Shown here one piece after another: positions 26,208-35,445 of a stretch of 64,000 nt of DNA (the first letter of the stretch is position 1; each line of letters opens with the position of its first letter). The translations under genes were made by a program, and so were the position numbers. The notes below the pieces were generated by a model, which ran no database searches, had not been told where the DNA came from, and saw only the letters and a program-made list of their open reading frames with translations. The stretch is from Candidatus Zhuqueibacterota bacterium (GTDB taxonomy: Bacteria; Zhuqueibacterota; Zhuqueibacteria; Zhuqueibacterales; Zhuqueibacteraceae), in contig JAKEEU010000332.1 of the NCBI GenBank assembly GCA_022616415.1, positions 65,367-129,366 on the forward strand. Reading direction: 5' to 3'.

Positions 26208-27471
26208 ATGAAAACCCACAAATTGCTGCTTCAGTTTGTATTTGGCCTTTTGTTATTAGGTGGAAAAAAAGTTGTTTTTTCACAAACTGATTTTTGGCAA
26301 CCAGCCAATGGATCTGTAGATCGCTTTATTACGACTTTTGTCACGAATTCAAACGGCCACATCTTTGTCGGGACACGCAATGGTATCTCTGTTTCCACAA
26401 ATAATGGTGATAGCTGGTCGCCAATCACTAACGAATTAGTGACAGGTCATATTACTTCTCTCGCTATTGATTCAAGCGGGAACTTATTTGCAGGAATCAA
26501 TGGCGACGGCGTTTTTCATTCGACAGACAATGGTAATCGCTGGAAGCCTACAAGTTTAACCAATGGTTTTGTGCCCGTTCTCGCAATTAATTCAAAAGGA
26601 CACGTGTTTGCTTCTACAGGTCGAAATTTATTTCGTTCTACCGACCGCGGTGATAACTGGATCCCTTTAAGCTTAACTGATGTCCATGTCAGTTCCATTG
26701 TTTTTACGCCAAACGAACACATATTTGCTGCTACTTCCGGTAAAGGTAAAGATGTTTTTCATTCCACGGATAATGGTGACAAATGGACACCAATAGGATT
26801 GACTGATTACGATATTCGAACTCTGGCTATCAACTCACGGGGCCATCTATTTGCTGGAATGTATAACGGCAACTTCAACTTCGGTGGTATCTTTCGATCG
26901 ACAAACAATGGTGAAACATGGACAGCAATTAATAACGGTCTCGGCAATCCATACGTGAATGCCATTATACTTGATCCCATTGGCCAACTCTTTGCCATCA
27001 CTAACGGTGGGGTCTTTCGTTCGACTGATAACGGTGATCACTGGACGTCAATTAATGATGGTTTGCCTGAAACTCCTAACGAACAATAATGTCCGCTCCT
27101 TTGGCATCAATGCAGACGGCTATATCTTTGCTAGTACCTATGGAGCCGGTGTCTTTCGAAGCATACAGCCAACAACTGGTGTGAGAGAATTCACTAGCGA
27201 GATACCAACATTTTTTTCGCAAGAGCAGAATTTCCCAAATCCCTTCAACTCCAGCACGACGATTCAATTTTCTATGCCTCGTTCCGGCCATGTGACGCTG
27301 AAAGTCTACAACACGCTGGGCCAAGAAGCCGCGACATTATTGGCCGAGAATCGTTCTGCCGGAAAACACGAAGTAACTTGGTATGCTGAAAAATTGGCCG
27401 GCGGTTTATATTTCCATCGTTTGCAAGCCGGTGCCTTGACTCAAATACGCAAGCTCATTTTACTCAAATAG
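26208..27471 (+). pseudogene. Sorted BNR/Asp-box surface protein split by a frameshift
   Basis: The first frame (26208-27089) encodes a signal peptide and about seven repeats with the Asp-box pattern STDNGDxW, plus LAINSxGHLFAG strands, typical of BNR/sialidase-like propellers. It stops at TAA just after INDGLPETPNEQ. The protein continues in the next frame from about 27083 (NNNVRSFGINADGYIFAS) to a complete FlgD-like sorting domain (QNFPNPFNSSTTIQFSMP, then VYNTLGQEA and the final LILLK). The repeat logic expects a direct join between DGL and NNNVRS, so a one-base insertion or two-base deletion lies near 27075-27089. This may be a true mutation or a sequencing error. No obvious slippery heptamer is present. 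Confidence 0.75.
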
Positions 27472-27564
27472 AAAATGTAACCCGAACTTGACTTCTTAAC
27501 GAAAGTGAGGAGAAAAATTATCGTGCAAGAAAATTCTTAATTCTAATTAGCACATTTGAATTTT

Positions 27565-27625
27565 GCCCACAAAACACGCGAAAAAACGCGAAAAGCTTTT
27601 AGTGTATTTTGTGTGTTTAGCGGGC
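27565..27625. repeat. Imperfect inverted repeat in intergenic region
   Basis: GCCCACAAAACACGCGAAAAA (27565-27585) is mirrored imperfectly by TATTTTGTGTGTTTAGCGGGC (27605-27625), about 15 of 21 positions. The rest of the 258-base gap holds no gene that I can support. Confidence 0.4.
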
Positions 27626-27729
27626 CACGCGAGATAATCTGACTAAGTAGAATTAATTGCAATGAACTTAACCAAAATCGAGATTAAAAACTTTTGATAC
27701 TACCATGATAACCGTGTAAGGACGACGCT

Positions 27730-28629
27730 ATGAAAATCCTCATTACGGGCGCTAGCGGTTTTTTGGGCGGCTATTTGGTGCAGGCTGCGCAAGGCCGGGG
27801 CGAACTGATTGGAACTTTTTGGGAGCATCCGATGCCGATGCCGGGCGTCGAACTGCATCGGATGGATTTGACCGACCTGGTTGCGCTCGCGCAATTCGTG
27901 CGCAAGGTGCAGCCGCAGATCATCATTCACACGGCGGCGCTGGCCAATCTCGATGCGTGTGAGGCGCAAAAAGATCTGGCATGGCGCTCGAATGTGGATG
28001 CGACGCGCATGATGGCGGCGGTGGCGCACCAGCTTGGCTGCCGGCTCGTTCATATTTCCACCGATATGGTTTTTGACGGCAAAAGGGGCAACTATAGCGA
28101 AGACGACACGCCGGAGCCGATCAGCTATTACGGCTACAGCAAGCGCATGGCGGAAGAGGATGTTTTGCACGCTTATCCGGACGCGCTGGTCGTGCGCGTC
28201 GCTCTGCTGTACGGTTTTCCCGTCAGCGGCGGCAACAGTTTTTCCACGGAACTTTTCAAGCAATTGCGCGCCGGCAACAGGATCAAAGTTTTTGTCGATC
28301 AGTTTCGCTGTCCGATCTGGGCGGGCAACGCCGCCGCCGCGGTAGTCGAGCTGGCGACGAAATCAATCCGGGGCGTGCTCCATCTCGCCGGCAGCGAGCG
28401 CCTCAGCCGCGCGGAATTTGCCCGCGAACTGGCGCGGCAAATGGATGCAGATTCGCAATTGCTCGAAGAAGTTTCCATGCAAGCGGTCGAATGGCTGGTG
28501 CCGAGGCCCAAAGATGTTTCTCTGAACATAACTCGAGTGCGGCAAGTTTTGCAAACGCCGTTGCTCGATTGCCGCAACGGTATCAAGCAGATGCTGGCTA
28601 TGGCGCCGCAAAATCGGACATCCAATTAA
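27730..28629 (+). CDS. RmlD-like SDR family oxidoreductase
   Basis: A 299-residue NAD(P)-dependent short-chain reductase of the extended type, closest in look to dTDP-4-dehydrorhamnose reductase (RmlD). Seen features are the N-terminal dinucleotide-binding loop ILITGASGFLGGYLV, the HTAALANLDACE segment, HISTDMVFDGKRG, and a catalytic Tyr-x-x-x-Lys as YYGYSKRMAEE. RmlD makes dTDP-L-rhamnose for surface polysaccharide, but no other rml genes lie nearby, so the substrate is uncertain. An alternative is the MAT2B-like or general sugar-epimerase subgroup. It precedes an M28 peptidase gene by 53 bases. Confidence 0.8.
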   Translation: MKILITGASGFLGGYLVQAAQGRGELIGTFWEHPMPMPGVELHRMDLTDLVALAQFVRKVQPQIIIHTAALANLDACEAQKDLAWRSNVDATRMMAAVAHQLGCRLVHISTDMVFDGKRGNYSEDDTPEPISYYGYSKRMAEEDVLHAYPDALVVRVALLYGFPVSGGNSFSTELFKQLRAGNRIKVFVDQFRCPIWAGNAAAAVVELATKSIRGVLHLAGSERLSRAEFARELARQMDADSQLLEEVSMQAVEWLVPRPKDVSLNITRVRQVLQTPLLDCRNGIKQMLAMAPQNRTSN

Positions 28630-28682
28630 AAGCGAATTTCGCAACGAAAAGGGAACTGCAACGAAAAAATTAAGGAGAGAGG

Positions 28683-30518
28683 ATGGTCAAGCGAATCATA
28701 CTTTGCAGCGGCCTGGCGCTATTTTGTGCATGCGCAGAAGCGCCGCGTTTTCCAGTCAACCGTGCCAGCACGCCGGAATTGAGCGCGAGCGATATTCAAT
28801 ATCACGTCAATTATTTGGCTTCGGATTCGCTCGAAGGCCGGCTCGCCGGAACTCCGGGTTCCGAGAAGGCTGCCGGCTACATCGCCGCCGAGTTCACGCG
28901 CTTAGGCTTGCAGCCGCTTGGCGACGATAATAGCTACAAGCAAAAATTTGATTTTGTCGGCGATGTCAAACTGGGTTCGAACAATCAGCTTACTTTTCTG
29001 CGCAACGGTGACGATACAACATTAGCCGTCAATACGGATTTCATCCCGGCGGGTTTTTCGGCTTCCGCTAGCGTCAGCGGCGAGGTGGTCTTCGCCGGTT
29101 ACGGTATTGCCGCCGGCGGGCAAAATTATGACGATTACGCCGGCATCGAGGCGAGCGGCAAAATTGTGATGGCCATGCAGTACTCTCCCGCTTCCAACGA
29201 TCCGCACACAAGCTTCGCCAAATTCGAGCCGGTTCGCTACAAAGCCTTGCAAGCCCGCCAAAACGGCGCCAAAGCCCTGCTTGTCGTGGTGGGTTTGGAA
29301 GAGAAGCCGGCGGTAAACGGGCAAACCGCGGCGACATTGCCAAAGTTGCGCTTCGATCGCTCGGCGGCGGACGCTGGCCTGCCAGTGATCTATGTCACCG
29401 CGCCGAGGGCTGATTGGCTGCTGGCGCCGTCTGGAACCTCGATTAAAAATTTGCAAACTCAAATTAATAAAAACAAAAAGCCGGCGTCATTTTTGATAGC
29501 CGGCGCACAGGCCGCGGTGGCGACGGAAATCAAACAGGAAAGGCGCGTCAGCGCCAATCTCATCGGCAAGCTCACCGGCAGCGATCCGCAGCTTAAAGAA
29601 CAGGCCGTCATTATCGGCGCGCACTATGATCACCTGGGCCGCAGCAGTGAAGGCGCTTTGGATCCGGAAAAAGAAGGTGAAATTCGCAATGGCGCGGATG
29701 ACAATGCTTCTGGGACCGCCGGCGTGCTCGAACTGGCGCAATATTTTGCGGCGCAAAAAAAGCGGCCGCGGCGCTCGCTGATTTTCATGGCGTTCGGCGG
29801 CGAAGAACTGGGCGTGCTCGGCTCTTCGTATTACACCAATCATCCTACCTTCCCGTTAGCGAATACCGTGACCATGATTAATATGGACATGATCGGCCGC
29901 ATGAAAGACAGCACGTTGGTTATAGAAGGAATCGGCACCGCGCCGCAATGGCAACCATTGATCGAGCGTTTAAGTCCGCCGTATAAATTCAAACTCTCCC
30001 TAAAAAAGGATGGCAGGGGCCCGAGTGATCACACCAGTTTTTACGAGAAAAATCTTCCCGTGCTATTCTTTTTTACCAACCTGCATGACGATTATCATCG
30101 CGTCACCGACGATGCGGAAAAGATCAATGCACAAGATCAGGCACGCATCTTGCAATTAGTTGCCCAAGTGGTCGAGGAAGTGGCCAATCAAGATTCGATT
30201 TTGCACTTCACCAAGGCTGAAAGCGAGCAGCCCGCGGTGCGCGGCTTTCGAGTTTCCGTGGGAACGATTCCGGATTACGCGGCGGAGGTGGAAGGCATGA
30301 GAATCAGCGGCGTCCGCCAAGGCAGCCCGGCCGAAAAAGCCGGTTTGCAAGGCGGCGATATCATCATAAAATTTGGCAAGTTCGACATCAAAAATGTTTA
30401 TGATTACACCTACGCTTTAGGCGAGTTTTCGCCCGGTCAAGAAGTGCCGGTCACGGCTAAACGCGGCGGCCAAACTCTCACGCTCGTCGTTAAGTTGGAG
30501 CGCAGTCAGCGTCAATAA
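28683..30518 (+). CDS. M28 family metallopeptidase lipoprotein with PA and PDZ domains
   Basis: A 611-residue exported aminopeptidase-like enzyme with a lipoprotein signal (LALFCAC). A protease-associated (PA) insert occupies about 115-265. The M28 core (about 290-500) shows the co-catalytic dizinc ligands: GAHYDH, DDNASG, GGEELG, MDMIG and the late HDDYHR. A PDZ domain closes the protein (about 535-605; ISGVRQGSPAEKAGLQGGDI). It probably cleaves N-terminal residues from peptides in the periplasm or at the surface. The ATG follows AAGGAGAGAGG. Confidence 0.92.
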   Translation: MVKRIILCSGLALFCACAEAPRFPVNRASTPELSASDIQYHVNYLASDSLEGRLAGTPGSEKAAGYIAAEFTRLGLQPLGDDNSYKQKFDFVGDVKLGSNNQLTFLRNGDDTTLAVNTDFIPAGFSASASVSGEVVFAGYGIAAGGQNYDDYAGIEASGKIVMAMQYSPASNDPHTSFAKFEPVRYKALQARQNGAKALLVVVGLEEKPAVNGQTAATLPKLRFDRSAADAGLPVIYVTAPRADWLLAPSGTSIKNLQTQINKNKKPASFLIAGAQAAVATEIKQERRVSANLIGKLTGSDPQLKEQAVIIGAHYDHLGRSSEGALDPEKEGEIRNGADDNASGTAGVLELAQYFAAQKKRPRRSLIFMAFGGEELGVLGSSYYTNHPTFPLANTVTMINMDMIGRMKDSTLVIEGIGTAPQWQPLIERLSPPYKFKLSLKKDGRGPSDHTSFYEKNLPVLFFFTNLHDDYHRVTDDAEKINAQDQARILQLVAQVVEEVANQDSILHFTKAESEQPAVRGFRVSVGTIPDYAAEVEGMRISGVRQGSPAEKAGLQGGDIIIKFGKFDIKNVYDYTYALGEFSPGQEVPVTAKRGGQTLTLVVKLERSQRQ

Positions 30519-30567
30519 TTGAGGTTGGTTTCCGCAATCGCGATCCACGGGCGGTAAATTTTTAAGT

Positions 30568-30632
30568 CCCCGATTCTCTTGAATGAATTTCACACGCGCT
30601 GTGTATGGCTGCGCACAAAGATGAAATCGGGG
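30568..30632. repeat. Palindromic element with CCCCGATT/AATCGGGG ends
   Basis: CCCCGATT (30568-30575) and AATCGGGG (30625-30632) enclose a GC-rich core with TGTGTATGGCTGCGCAC. The ends resemble those of the element at 3506-3596. The rest of 30519-30822 shows no gene. Confidence 0.4.
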
Positions 30633-30822
30633 TTTCATTTCTGTAAGTGCCAGATCGAGGAACATTCGAGAAAATTGCGCACGTTTAACAACTCGCCTGG
30701 ACTTGCCAAAATCGCCGGATTTTCTCTTGCTTTTTTCCTCAGGATGGCTAAATTACATTTTGACCTTTGGCGCGCTGAAGCATAATTTACATCTTTGGAT
30801 CAACATCATCGGAGCTTGCATT

Positions 30823-32184
30823 GTGGAGCATTGGAGTGATACAACGCCATTGCAAAAGGCAGCGCCTGCTGCGAAGGACTCAGAGTCAACCGGGTTGGCC
30901 GAACATCAGAAAGTTTCATCCCGGGAAAACGCCGACTCCCATGAAACGATGCCGGACGAATTTGGCCCGGACGGCGTTTTGCCCCCTTACCATCCGCCGC
31001 TACAAGCTTTTCCCAAGGAGTTCAATAAGAATTATTTCGAAACACTCGACCGGCGTTATTGGATGATTTTGCTGGTGACGCTGCTGCTCGAGCCGTTGCT
31101 CATTTGGTATTTGATACGGACACACCCGCTGGGCATCACCGAGAAGGAGATCGCCAAGCTGCAAAACAAATATGCCGAACTTTTTCTTTCGGAATTTAAA
31201 GTAGAAGATCCACAGGAAGAAGAGAAGGCGCACAACGAGCTTTTGCTCCGCGCCGCCGAGGCCATTCCGCAAATCGTCGGCGAGGCGACGGGCATGGAAC
31301 CCAGTATCAATTTGCCGAGAGTTCGCCCCAACGCGAGCCCGGAGGCCCGCGCTTTGCCCGGCGAACAACGCCAAGCCTGGCGCCGGATCAACACCGCGGC
31401 CCGGCAACGCGGCATGCAAGCCTTGTCCGAGCACGTGGAGCGCATCGGCTTGCTCGGTGTGATCACTTCCGGCAGCGGTATTATTTCGCGCGCGCCGGTC
31501 ACCGACATTCTCGAGTTTGCTGATAGCACGGCCGGAGACATCGAATACGCCCTGGCGCAAGTCAAAGCGCTGCGCATCCCGCGCGCCGGGGTGGATTATT
31601 TCGGCACAAATGTCGGCACCGATGCAGATTCGCGAAGTGACGGCAGCTTTTTCGGCAATCAAGTTCACATTGCCGCGAAAGAGTTGCGCGGCAAACGCGC
31701 CACTTCTTCAGGTATCATGCCGGAAGATATTGTGACCGGCCTCGCGGCGGCGCCACAAAAGAAGGTCGAACGCAACAGCGCGTTTGAGCGCGTGGCTTCG
31801 GCGCCGGCGCTCGTTCCTCCCACGCCGGGCATTTCGGGTTTGCGCATGCGCCCGACCAACGGACACGCCACGCGCGAGCGCGATAAAATTCGCGATCTCG
31901 TCGCCGCGCACAATCCGGCGATCCAAGATTGTTATCGCAAACAGCTCAAAGGCGACACCGCGTTAAAAGGAAAAGTGACCGTGCGCTTCACGGTCAATCC
32001 CTTGGGGCACGTTGTTGACGCCCAAGTGGTCAAGTCGGCAATGACGTCCGGCACCGAGCCGGTGACTTTGCCGGAATTGGAAGCATGCATTTTGAACAAA
32101 ATCCGAAATTGGCGCGACTTTGGCCAGGTGGATGAATCTACGGGCGAGGTGACGTATCGGCAAACGTATGTGTTTGGATACTGA
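30823..32184 (+). CDS. AgmX/PglI-type C-terminal domain protein (TonB-like)
   Basis: A 453-residue membrane-anchored protein. The GTG at 30823 is chosen because GGAG lies eight bases upstream and the residues before it look non-coding. An acidic cytoplasmic part is followed by one transmembrane helix (about 84-104, YWMILLVTLLLEPLLIWYLI). A long charged and Ala-rich periplasmic region follows, then the C-terminal domain (about 385-450; IQDCYRKQLKGDTALKGKVT, then VRFTVNPLGHVVDAQVV). That last domain is the AgmX/PglI form of the TonB C-terminal fold, found in gliding and energy-transduction proteins. No ExbBD genes lie nearby. A clear terminator follows. Confidence 0.75.
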   Translation: MEHWSDTTPLQKAAPAAKDSESTGLAEHQKVSSRENADSHETMPDEFGPDGVLPPYHPPLQAFPKEFNKNYFETLDRRYWMILLVTLLLEPLLIWYLIRTHPLGITEKEIAKLQNKYAELFLSEFKVEDPQEEEKAHNELLLRAAEAIPQIVGEATGMEPSINLPRVRPNASPEARALPGEQRQAWRRINTAARQRGMQALSEHVERIGLLGVITSGSGIISRAPVTDILEFADSTAGDIEYALAQVKALRIPRAGVDYFGTNVGTDADSRSDGSFFGNQVHIAAKELRGKRATSSGIMPEDIVTGLAAAPQKKVERNSAFERVASAPALVPPTPGISGLRMRPTNGHATRERDKIRDLVAAHNPAIQDCYRKQLKGDTALKGKVTVRFTVNPLGHVVDAQVVKSAMTSGTEPVTLPELEACILNKIRNWRDFGQVDESTGEVTYRQTYVFGY

Positions 32185-32314
32185 GCTGGAGGCTGGCAAC
32201 GCAGGCCATAAGCGCAAATAAAAATCGCTATGGCCTGAACCTCTGTTACCGCGAAAGCCGAAGGCCAACGGATGGAAAGGCGGCCAACGGATTTTTAAAA
32301 TTAATGATATTTTT

Positions 32315-32357
32315 AACCCTGCACGGAGATTTTCTCGGTGCAGGGTTTTTCTTTTTA
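32315..32357 (+). terminator. Rho-independent terminator
   Basis: A 15-base stem (AACCCTGCACGGAGA and a complement with one mismatch) with a TTT loop, followed by TTTCTTTTT. It lies 130 bases past the AgmX-like gene. Confidence 0.85.
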
Positions 32358-32371
32358 GGGGATAAAATCAT

Positions 32372-32400
32372 TTGACAATCTGCCGTTATAATGATAATTT
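32372..32400 (+). promoter_or_regulatory. Candidate promoter for lutBC
   Basis: TTGACA (32372-32377), 17-base spacer, TAATTT (32395-32400). It directly follows the terminator and precedes lutB by about 110 bases. Confidence 0.45.
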
Positions 32401-32511
32401 ATTCTTTAAGCCATAGTTGGCCAAAAGTTGAAATTACAAATAATCAAATCCGGGCGATTCGGCAAATCCGAATACCACGCGAATGAGATTGTAAAGCTAA
32501 CGGCAATCTGC

Positions 32512-33882
32512 ATGTCTGAAATGTCCGAATTTCTCTCCTGCGCTGCGAATAAAGCGCAGGATGATGAGCACCGTTTGAAGATCGCCAAGGCGATTGCCAC
32601 CTACGACAACGCCGTGGCCGCTACAAAAACGCATCAGTTTGCAGATTGGCAAGCGGCCCGGCATTTCGCCGCCGAGGTGAAAAATCATACACTGGAAAAT
32701 TTGGCGGATTTGCTCGAGCAGTTCGAGCAGGCGTTTGCCGCGCGCGGCGGCAAAGTCTTTTGGGCTGCGACGGCGAGTGAGGCTGCGGATTACGTTCTCA
32801 GATTGGCGCAAAGGCGCCGGGCGAAAAAAGTCGTCAAATCGAAATCCATGACCACCGAGGAGATTCAGCTCAACGAGAAATTGGAGGCGGCCGGCATCGA
32901 GGTGCGGGAAAGCGATCTCGGCGAGTTGATCGTCCAATTGGCTGGAGAAAAGCCTTATCACATCGTCACGCCGGCCATGCACAAATCCAAAGCTGAAATC
33001 AGCCGGCTCTTTCAAGAGAAACTCAATGCGCCACCTACTGAAAACGCGGAAGAGCTGACGATGGTGGCTCGACGCCATTTGCGCCGCGATTACGTTACCG
33101 CCGATATCGGCATCACCGGCGCCAATTTTTTAATTGCCGATTGCGGCGCCGTGGTGATGACGGAGAACGAGGGCAATGGCCGGCTGACGATGGCTTGCCC
33201 ACCGGTTCACGTCGCGATCGCGGGCCTCGAGAAAGTGATTCCGCGCCTAGCCGATCTCAGCTTGTTTTTGCCTTTGCTCGCCACCAGCGGTACCGGCCAG
33301 GAAATCACCTGTTATAATTCCATCATCTTTGGGCCGCGCCGGAATTTAGAAGACGACGGCCCGGAGGAAATGCACGTCATTCTTCTCGATAACGGGCGCT
33401 CCCAGCTTTACAGCCGCGCCGAACTGCGCCAAGCGCTGCGCTGCATTCGTTGCGGCGCGTGCTTGAACGTTTGTCCGGTTTATCGCGTGATCGGCGGGCA
33501 CACTTACAACGTCACCTATCAAGGCCCGATCGGCTCCGTGATCACGCCGCATTACAACGGCTTGTCGCCATATCAACATCTATCTTTCGCCTCGTCGTTG
33601 TGCGGCGCGTGTAGCGACGTTTGCCCGGTACACATTGATTTGCACCACCTGCTGTTGGAGAATCGCGCCGAGGCGGTGCGGCAGACGCGGCAAAATTTCT
33701 TGTGGCGCGCCGGCATGCGAGCTTTTGCCTGGACGATGGGCAGGCGTTGGCGCTTGCAGATGATGCGGCGTTTGGCCAAGCTCGGCCAGCCGTTTTTATT
33801 TATGTTAGGCAAAAATCGCCGGCAGCGTGTTCCGAAATTGGCGGCCAAAACTTTTGCCGAGCTGTGGAGAGAGTCCCCATAA
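32512..33882 (+). CDS. lutB: LutB-type lactate utilisation iron-sulfur protein
   Basis: About 456 residues. LutB is part of the LutABC complex that oxidises L-lactate to pyruvate. The LUD domain spans about 40-290 (GKVFWAATASEAADYVLRLA, then KVVKSKSMTTEEIQLNEKL, then GITGANFLIADCGAVVM). A ferredoxin-like region follows with CIRCGACLNVCP (near 330) and CGACSDVCP (near 380), giving two 4Fe-4S clusters. The frame is open from 32428, but the family N-terminus fits ATG 32512 or 32521; neither has a strong ribosome site, so the start is uncertain. lutC follows; a lutA gene (cysteine-rich domain) is not present in the window. Confidence 0.88.
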   Translation: MSEMSEFLSCAANKAQDDEHRLKIAKAIATYDNAVAATKTHQFADWQAARHFAAEVKNHTLENLADLLEQFEQAFAARGGKVFWAATASEAADYVLRLAQRRRAKKVVKSKSMTTEEIQLNEKLEAAGIEVRESDLGELIVQLAGEKPYHIVTPAMHKSKAEISRLFQEKLNAPPTENAEELTMVARRHLRRDYVTADIGITGANFLIADCGAVVMTENEGNGRLTMACPPVHVAIAGLEKVIPRLADLSLFLPLLATSGTGQEITCYNSIIFGPRRNLEDDGPEEMHVILLDNGRSQLYSRAELRQALRCIRCGACLNVCPVYRVIGGHTYNVTYQGPIGSVITPHYNGLSPYQHLSFASSLCGACSDVCPVHIDLHHLLLENRAEAVRQTRQNFLWRAGMRAFAWTMGRRWRLQMMRRLAKLGQPFLFMLGKNRRQRVPKLAAKTFAELWRESP

Positions 33883-33892
33883 AATAATGTTT

Positions 33893-33915
33893 GTAGTTAC
33901 GCCTTCAGGCGTCGG
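33893..33915 (+). repeat. Single copy of dispersed GTAGTTACGCCTT repeat arm
   Basis: GTAGTTACGCCTTCAGGCG with a small internal hairpin (GCCTTCAGGC). It matches the arms of the element at 26067-26173. Confidence 0.55.
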
Positions 33916-34011
33916 AGGCAACGGCCAAAGAGAACGCCGGCAGGTGCCAAAAAAATTTTGCCTGCGGCCGCAGACGTTTTCTGCAAAGATTGCACTTTAA
34001 GGAATAAATTG

Positions 34012-34755
34012 ATGAATGACGCAAGAGATCGAATTCTCCAAAATCTGCGACGAAGCGTCACAAAGACGCAAAAGACTCTGCCGCCGGCGCACGAAGACGC
34101 CATCATTTATCGAAATTATGAACCGGCGCACCGGCAGCCGCTGCAAGTGTATGCCGAAAAGCTTGCCGGTCTGAAAGGCGAATTTCATCACGCCAACGAT
34201 ACAAAGGCGGCAGCAAAAATTTTGCGCGAGCTTGCGAGCGATCCCGCGTTGCAACAGCGCCAAGACGGCTCTCCCATTCTTTCTCGCGTCAAAAAAATGG
34301 CGGCACGCCATCGTCACCCGCTCATCGACGGAATTGTTGCCGCGGATTCGTGGCTCGAGGAACACGTGGAAGTGATCGACCGCCAAAAAATTTCTTCGCC
34401 TGATTTTGCGGATTTTGCCGTGGGCATTACCGCGGTGGATTTTCTGGTGGCGCGCACGGGCAGTCTCGTGCTCAGCTCGGCCACGGCTGGCGGCCGGCGG
34501 CTTTCGGTTTTGCCGCCATTGCATATCGCGATGGCAACGACGGATCAATTGGTGACCTCTCTCGACGAGGCGATGGCAGGGTATCAACAACGGAGAGAGT
34601 TTGATCGTTCCAGCTACGCCACGATCATTACCGGCCCGAGCCGGACGTCGGATATCGAAAAAATTCTCGTGCTCGGTGCGCACGGGCCGAAAAGGCTGGC
34701 GGTGATTGTGGTGGGAGAAAATGCAGCAGGGACCGAAGCTCACAACTCTAATTGA
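34012..34755 (+). CDS. lutC: LutC-type LUD-domain lactate utilisation protein
   Basis: A 247-residue LUD-domain protein, partner of LutB in lactate oxidation. The ATG at 34012 is preceded by TTAAGGA at nine bases; an upstream frame extension lacks a site. Typical features are an N-terminal helix (DARDRILQNLRRS), and the late block GITAVDFLVARTGSLVLSSA, RRLSVLPPLHIAMA and ATIITGPSRTSDIEKILVLG, the usual C-terminal LUD signature. The gene end overlaps the end of the convergent MazF-like gene by 16 bases, so read-through would produce antisense RNA to the toxin. Confidence 0.9.
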   Translation: MNDARDRILQNLRRSVTKTQKTLPPAHEDAIIYRNYEPAHRQPLQVYAEKLAGLKGEFHHANDTKAAAKILRELASDPALQQRQDGSPILSRVKKMAARHRHPLIDGIVAADSWLEEHVEVIDRQKISSPDFADFAVGITAVDFLVARTGSLVLSSATAGGRRLSVLPPLHIAMATTDQLVTSLDEAMAGYQQRREFDRSSYATIITGPSRTSDIEKILVLGAHGPKRLAVIVVGENAAGTEAHNSN

Positions 34756-35087
34756 AATCGCAAAGCTTCCTGAATTTTTGTTTTTAGGTTCGTATCGGTT
34801 AATTCACCGAGATGTTTTTCAAGTCTTGTTTTGTCTAACGTTCGTATTTGATAGCACAAAGCGATTGAGTCTACTGTTAAACCACCTGTATGAGCGGGAA
34901 CTAAAACTTCGTTCGGATAAACAAATACATTGAGAGATTTGACCGAGGTAAGAGGGATCACGTTAACAACTGGTAGGACTTGATTGTTATCTTCTCGGCT
35001 CACAACTAACACTGGACGTCGTCCTGCTTGTTCCGAACCACGAACTGGGTCAAGCAACGCAACAAAAATGTTCCATTGATAAGTCAT
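34740..35087 (-). CDS. MazF/PemK-like toxin
   Basis: A 115-residue toxin of the MazF/PemK (CcdB-like fold) endoribonuclease family. The start at 35087 overlaps the antitoxin stop as ATGA. The N-terminal block WNIFVALLDPVRGSEQAGRR followed by PVLVVSR is the classic MazF pattern, with the conserved RP and a later strand NVIPLTS. The C-terminal helix ends TKIQEALRFQLEL. It is expected to cleave specific mRNA sequences when the antitoxin is degraded. It converges with lutC. Confidence 0.88.
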   Translation of the reverse strand: MTYQWNIFVALLDPVRGSEQAGRRPVLVVSREDNNQVLPVVNVIPLTSVKSLNVFVYPNEVLVPAHTGGLTVDSIALCYQIRTLDKTRLEKHLGELTDTNLKTKIQEALRFQLEL

Positions 35088-35350
35088 ATCTCGCGCTCCC
35101 ACCATTCAGCGTCAACGTGCTTAAAGTCGTTCATGACTTCTTGCAAATCGGCAAGGAAACGTGGGTCGCTCGCAGCCTGTTTAATTTTGAGGATTTTTTC
35201 TTCAACCGATTGTTGAACGGCGTTGCTTTGCTGTTCACGTTGGCGCAGTAAAGGCTCGACGAAGATATAATCTTCAATTGGCAGAATAACGCCAATTTGC
35301 CGTCCATGCACATCCGTTATAAATTGCTTGCTTATTGTTGTCGCATTCAT
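35084..35350 (-). CDS. Phd/MazE-like antitoxin
   Basis: An 88-residue antitoxin. The N-terminus (ISKQFITDVHGRQIGVILPI, then EDYIFVEPLL) resembles Phd/YefM-type DNA-binding domains. The C-terminal half is charged and helical and ends in DFKHVDAEWWEREI, suited to binding the toxin. The stop overlaps the toxin start, and order antitoxin-then-toxin matches the common arrangement. It is divergent from the MATE gene. Confidence 0.78.
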   Translation of the reverse strand: MNATTISKQFITDVHGRQIGVILPIEDYIFVEPLLRQREQQSNAVQQSVEEKILKIKQAASDPRFLADLQEVMNDFKHVDAEWWEREI

Positions 35351-35445
35351 ATCTTACCATCCGATGTTGAAGAAGTTTTGCAAAGTCACTGTTATAAATT
35401 TAACTGAATTCAAGGTAAAAGTCAATATTCAATTTTAGGAGCATC

